Part shown: one piece after another, positions 5,772 to 7,815 of the stretch
Position numbering within the stretch: position 1 is the first letter of the stretch
Layout: each line of letters begins with the position of its first letter
NCBI GenBank assembly: GCA_031257725.1
Contig: JAIROD010000229.1
Coordinates: 1-7,815 of the forward strand
From: Planctomycetaceae bacterium
GTDB taxonomy: Bacteria > Planctomycetota > Planctomycetia > Pirellulales > Thermoguttaceae
Length of the DNA: 7,815 nucleotides
Reading direction: 5' to 3'
Position numbers and translations under genes: made by a program
Notes under the pieces: generated by a model
Databases searched by the model: none
The model's input: only the letters and a program-made list of their open reading frames with translations
What the model was told of the DNA's origin: nothing

Positions 5772-7028
5772 ATGGTATTTGAGACACTTCAACAGATTGA
5801 TTCCAACCAATTAACACGACCGCGAACATGGATTGATTCATTGCCGGATATTGTTTGCGGTAATTTGGAAGCCCGGAAAATGTTTCCGTTGAGCTATATG
5901 GAATTGATACTGACAACGGATTGTAATTTGAAGTGTAGTTATTGTTTCGAACGTGATAAAAAGCCATTCAATATGTCTGATGAAGTGGCGTTTACGGCAG
6001 TTGATTTTTTGATTCAAACGTCACGGAATATTAAAGAGTTAACGATTTTGTTGTTCGGCGGCGAACCGATGATGAGGTTTGACCTGATTCAACGGATTAT
6101 TCCTTATGCGAATAAAAAAGCGTCGGAAGCGGGAAAAACGATTAGTTGGGATATGACCACCAACGGGACGTTAATTGACGAGGAACGGGCAAAATGGATG
6201 GCAGAACATAAAGTCAAATATTTGTTGAGTTTAGACGGCGCAAAAGAAGATCATGACCGTTACCGAAAATTTCCCGACGGGCGGAGTTCTTATGAGTTGA
6301 TTATGGAGCGGTTGCCGATGATGAAATCCTACCAACCGTGGATGGGAACAAAAATGAGCGTAACGCCGGAATCAACGTTACGGCTTCGCGATAACCTTTA
6401 TGAATTGTGGGAAAATGGCATCAATCAGTTTATTATCGGTTATGCTCATGGTTTGGATTGGTCGGACGAAAACTTGTTGAAATACGAACAAGGAATGTTA
6501 GATGTTTGTGAATTGTATTTGGAAATGAAATATAATAAACAATATTTCCGAATCACAACCTTTGAAGAAGAAACAATTTGTGGTATTAAAGAAGTATCAT
6601 TTGGTTGCGGAGCAGGACGCGGACGGTTTGGTGTTGATCCTTGGGGAGATTTGTACGGTTGTTCAAAAATGTGTACGATTATGGGACAGGGCAAAGGTAT
6701 TTTGCCTTTCGGGAATGTGTTTCAAGGTTTTACATGGATACAAAATCGTTATCATTGCCTCAATGATAAAATTGAACCTAGAAAAAAATGTAAGGGGTGT
6801 GATTACGAAAAAGTTTGTGGCGGCGGATGTCCGGCTATAAATTATGCGGAAACTGAAAATATTTATATCCCTAATGATGGTGCATGTAAATTATTTTTTA
6901 ACCATAGGCGTATAGATGTCTATATGCGACAACGACATGACGAAACTTTTGGTACAAATTGGACTTTACGTACCGAAAATAATATAAAGGAAACTTTTAA
7001 AGGATTTGTTTCTAATAAATTTACATGA
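5772..7028 (+). CDS. radical SAM/SPASM domain protein, probable peptide or protein maturase
   Basis: This 418-residue protein carries the radical SAM cluster motif CxxxCxxC (Cys51, Cys55, Cys58, in CNLKCSYCFE), with GGEP at 96-99, TTNGT at 129-133 and SLDG at 153-156. The C-terminal SPASM domain is complete: Cys279-x12-Gly292-x4-Cys297, then Cys340-x2-Cys343-x5-Cys349-x3-Cys353, and Cys372, enough to hold two auxiliary Fe-S clusters. Enzymes with this layout (anaerobic sulfatase maturases, PqqE, SCIFF-type maturases) modify peptide or protein side chains in the cytoplasm. No sulfatase or short precursor peptide is visible. The next gene starts 42 bp downstream on the same strand, so its protein is a candidate partner or substrate. 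An in-frame stop at 5727 and the lack of another ATG support this start, though no Shine-Dalgarno is seen. The last third of the gene becomes AT-richer. Confidence 0.9.
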   Translation: MVFETLQQIDSNQLTRPRTWIDSLPDIVCGNLEARKMFPLSYMELILTTDCNLKCSYCFERDKKPFNMSDEVAFTAVDFLIQTSRNIKELTILLFGGEPMMRFDLIQRIIPYANKKASEAGKTISWDMTTNGTLIDEERAKWMAEHKVKYLLSLDGAKEDHDRYRKFPDGRSSYELIMERLPMMKSYQPWMGTKMSVTPESTLRLRDNLYELWENGINQFIIGYAHGLDWSDENLLKYEQGMLDVCELYLEMKYNKQYFRITTFEEETICGIKEVSFGCGAGRGRFGVDPWGDLYGCSKMCTIMGQGKGILPFGNVFQGFTWIQNRYHCLNDKIEPRKKCKGCDYEKVCGGGCPAINYAETENIYIPNDGACKLFFNHRRIDVYMRQRHDETFGTNWTLRTENNIKETFKGFVSNKFT

Positions 7029-7058
7029 AACGATTTTGCAAGAATTTAATTCAAACAC

Positions 7059-7063
7059 AGGAG
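7059..7063 (+). promoter_or_regulatory. strong Shine-Dalgarno with shared leader sequence
   Basis: AGGAG sits 7 nt before the ATG at 7071, inside TTTAATTCAAACACAGGAGA. The epimerase gene has a very similar TTTAATTCAATTCAATACAG followed by GAGA. Most other starts in the window lack such a site. Confidence 0.7.
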
Positions 7064-7070
7064 ATTACTT

Positions 7071-7634
7071 ATGTCTGAGGATCAAAAACAACTATCACCG
7101 TCATTAAAAAAACGAATATTAACACGGAGGCAAATTCTTCGATGGAGTATTGTCGGATGTCTTATTGCCTTACCTATTGGTGTAAGCGTTTTTAGAAAAA
7201 TGAAGTTTCCAACAGGAAATGTGATAGAAATTAAATGTCCTTTTGGGGATGGCGGAGATGGTGAATTTTCATTTACACCGGAAGATTTGAAAATTCCAAA
7301 TACAATTGGCAATATTACATTACATTGGATAATTCTGGATTCAATAGGTACTGAAAAAAGTGATGTTCTTATTTCTTTTATGACAAATGGTACTGAAATA
7401 GAGTCCACTAGAGATCGGATTCAATTAGAGTTGTTTGATAAAAAAGGTGAACTAATAATCTATACAGCAGATACCTATATGGATACACGATTAGCAGCAA
7501 AAATAAGTGGTCGGGCAACGTTATTAGACGCAATAGAAGATGACCCAGCGGCTCAAGCCACACTTTATCTAGAGGTGCCAGTCCCCTTGTCTGAAATTAA
7601 CAAAATTGTTATTTCGGTTTTTCGAATCAGTTAA
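7071..7634 (+). CDS. membrane-anchored protein of unknown function with twin-arginine-like N-terminus
   Basis: I do not recognise this 187-residue protein. Residues 1-24 are polar and basic and end in TRRQILR (18-24), which fits the Tat pattern S/T-R-R-x-hydrophobic-hydrophobic-K/R. A single hydrophobic segment (about 25-41) follows, then RKMK. It may be a Tat signal or anchor, or an ordinary N-terminal membrane anchor. The rest should lie outside the cytoplasmic membrane. It opens with KCPFGDGGDGEFSF (55-68), the only non-membrane cysteine being Cys56, and continues as alternating hydrophobic strands that suggest a small beta-rich domain. The ATG is supported by AGGAG 7 nt upstream (7059-7063). 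The 42-bp gap after the radical SAM gene implies an operon. Base composition is clearly AT-richer than acnA, which suggests later acquisition or fast evolution. Confidence 0.75.
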   Translation: MSEDQKQLSPSLKKRILTRRQILRWSIVGCLIALPIGVSVFRKMKFPTGNVIEIKCPFGDGGDGEFSFTPEDLKIPNTIGNITLHWIILDSIGTEKSDVLISFMTNGTEIESTRDRIQLELFDKKGELIIYTADTYMDTRLAAKISGRATLLDAIEDDPAAQATLYLEVPVPLSEINKIVISVFRIS

Positions 7635-7690
7635 CATTACAACATTTATTGTGTTTCATTATTCTGGAATCCCTTTTTTTATTTCTTTAA

Positions 7691-7815
7691 ATGAGTAAAA
7701 TGTTAAATATTAAATTGAACGCAAATAATGCTAGACCAAAAGAAAATAACGAAAGCTTAAATCAGGCAAAATTTGGAGAACGTATGACAAGAAGAACAAT
7801 CATAAAATGGTTGTT
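7691..7815 (+). CDS. start of a second T-R-R membrane/exported protein (partial)
   Basis: An open frame runs from ATG 7691 to the end of the window (41 codons visible). A polar, Asn/Lys-rich stretch leads to MTRRTIIKWLL (residues 32-42), which resembles LTRRQILRWSI in the preceding gene and again fits a Tat-like motif at the start of a hydrophobic segment. Two starts are possible. ATG 7691 has no Shine-Dalgarno. ATG 7784, in the same frame, is preceded by GGAG (7775-7778) at a 5-nt spacing and would put the TRR at residues 2-4. The preceding protein has a 17-residue lead before its TRR, so the longer form is not excluded. Function is unknown, as the mature part lies outside the window. The gap to the previous gene is 56 bp with no clear terminator, so it may belong to the same operon. 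Confidence 0.55.
   Translation, partial: MSKMLNIKLNANNARPKENNESLNQAKFGERMTRRTIIKWL

Overview
The window looks like chromosomal DNA of a bacterium with moderate to low GC. Its gene content (a xylose-isomerase-type TIM-barrel sugar epimerase, an AcnA-type aconitase, a UbiE/MenG start, exported proteins with twin-arginine-like N-termini), weak Shine-Dalgarno use and repeat-filled spacers would suit a planctomycete, perhaps a gut-associated one. That placement is an inference from style, not proven by any marker gene.

Layout. Positions 1-72 (minus) hold the first 24 codons of a quinone-biosynthesis methyltransferase (ubiE/menG). A regulatory spacer of about 420 bp follows. It has a palindrome made of two opposed -35 boxes, a phased direct repeat, a good sigma70-type promoter (332-359) and a pentanucleotide microsatellite in the leader of the next gene. 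Positions 495-1331 (+) encode a sugar phosphate isomerase/epimerase. Positions 2577-5360 (minus) encode aconitase. These two genes converge on about 1.25 kb of non-coding DNA made almost wholly of one repeat family: seven direct 110-bp units on the left and four inverted units on the right, around a 58-bp spacer. Each arm is oriented with the gene that reads into it. The right arm supplies the last two codons and the stop of aconitase. A twelfth, diverged copy lies alone at 5606-5712.

Aconitase carries an in-frame 12-bp tandem repeat (24 residues, LNHG/LNHN) just before a conserved active-site motif. An unrelated 12-bp tandem repeat sits in its upstream spacer.

The right end (5772-7815, +) is a likely operon: a radical SAM/SPASM maturase with all expected cluster cysteines, a small membrane-anchored protein of unknown function, and the start of another protein with the same kind of T-R-R N-terminus. 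A peptide- or protein-modifying enzyme beside two similar, unrecognised exported proteins is the best candidate here for an undescribed system. The structured, gene-oriented repeat family is the second.
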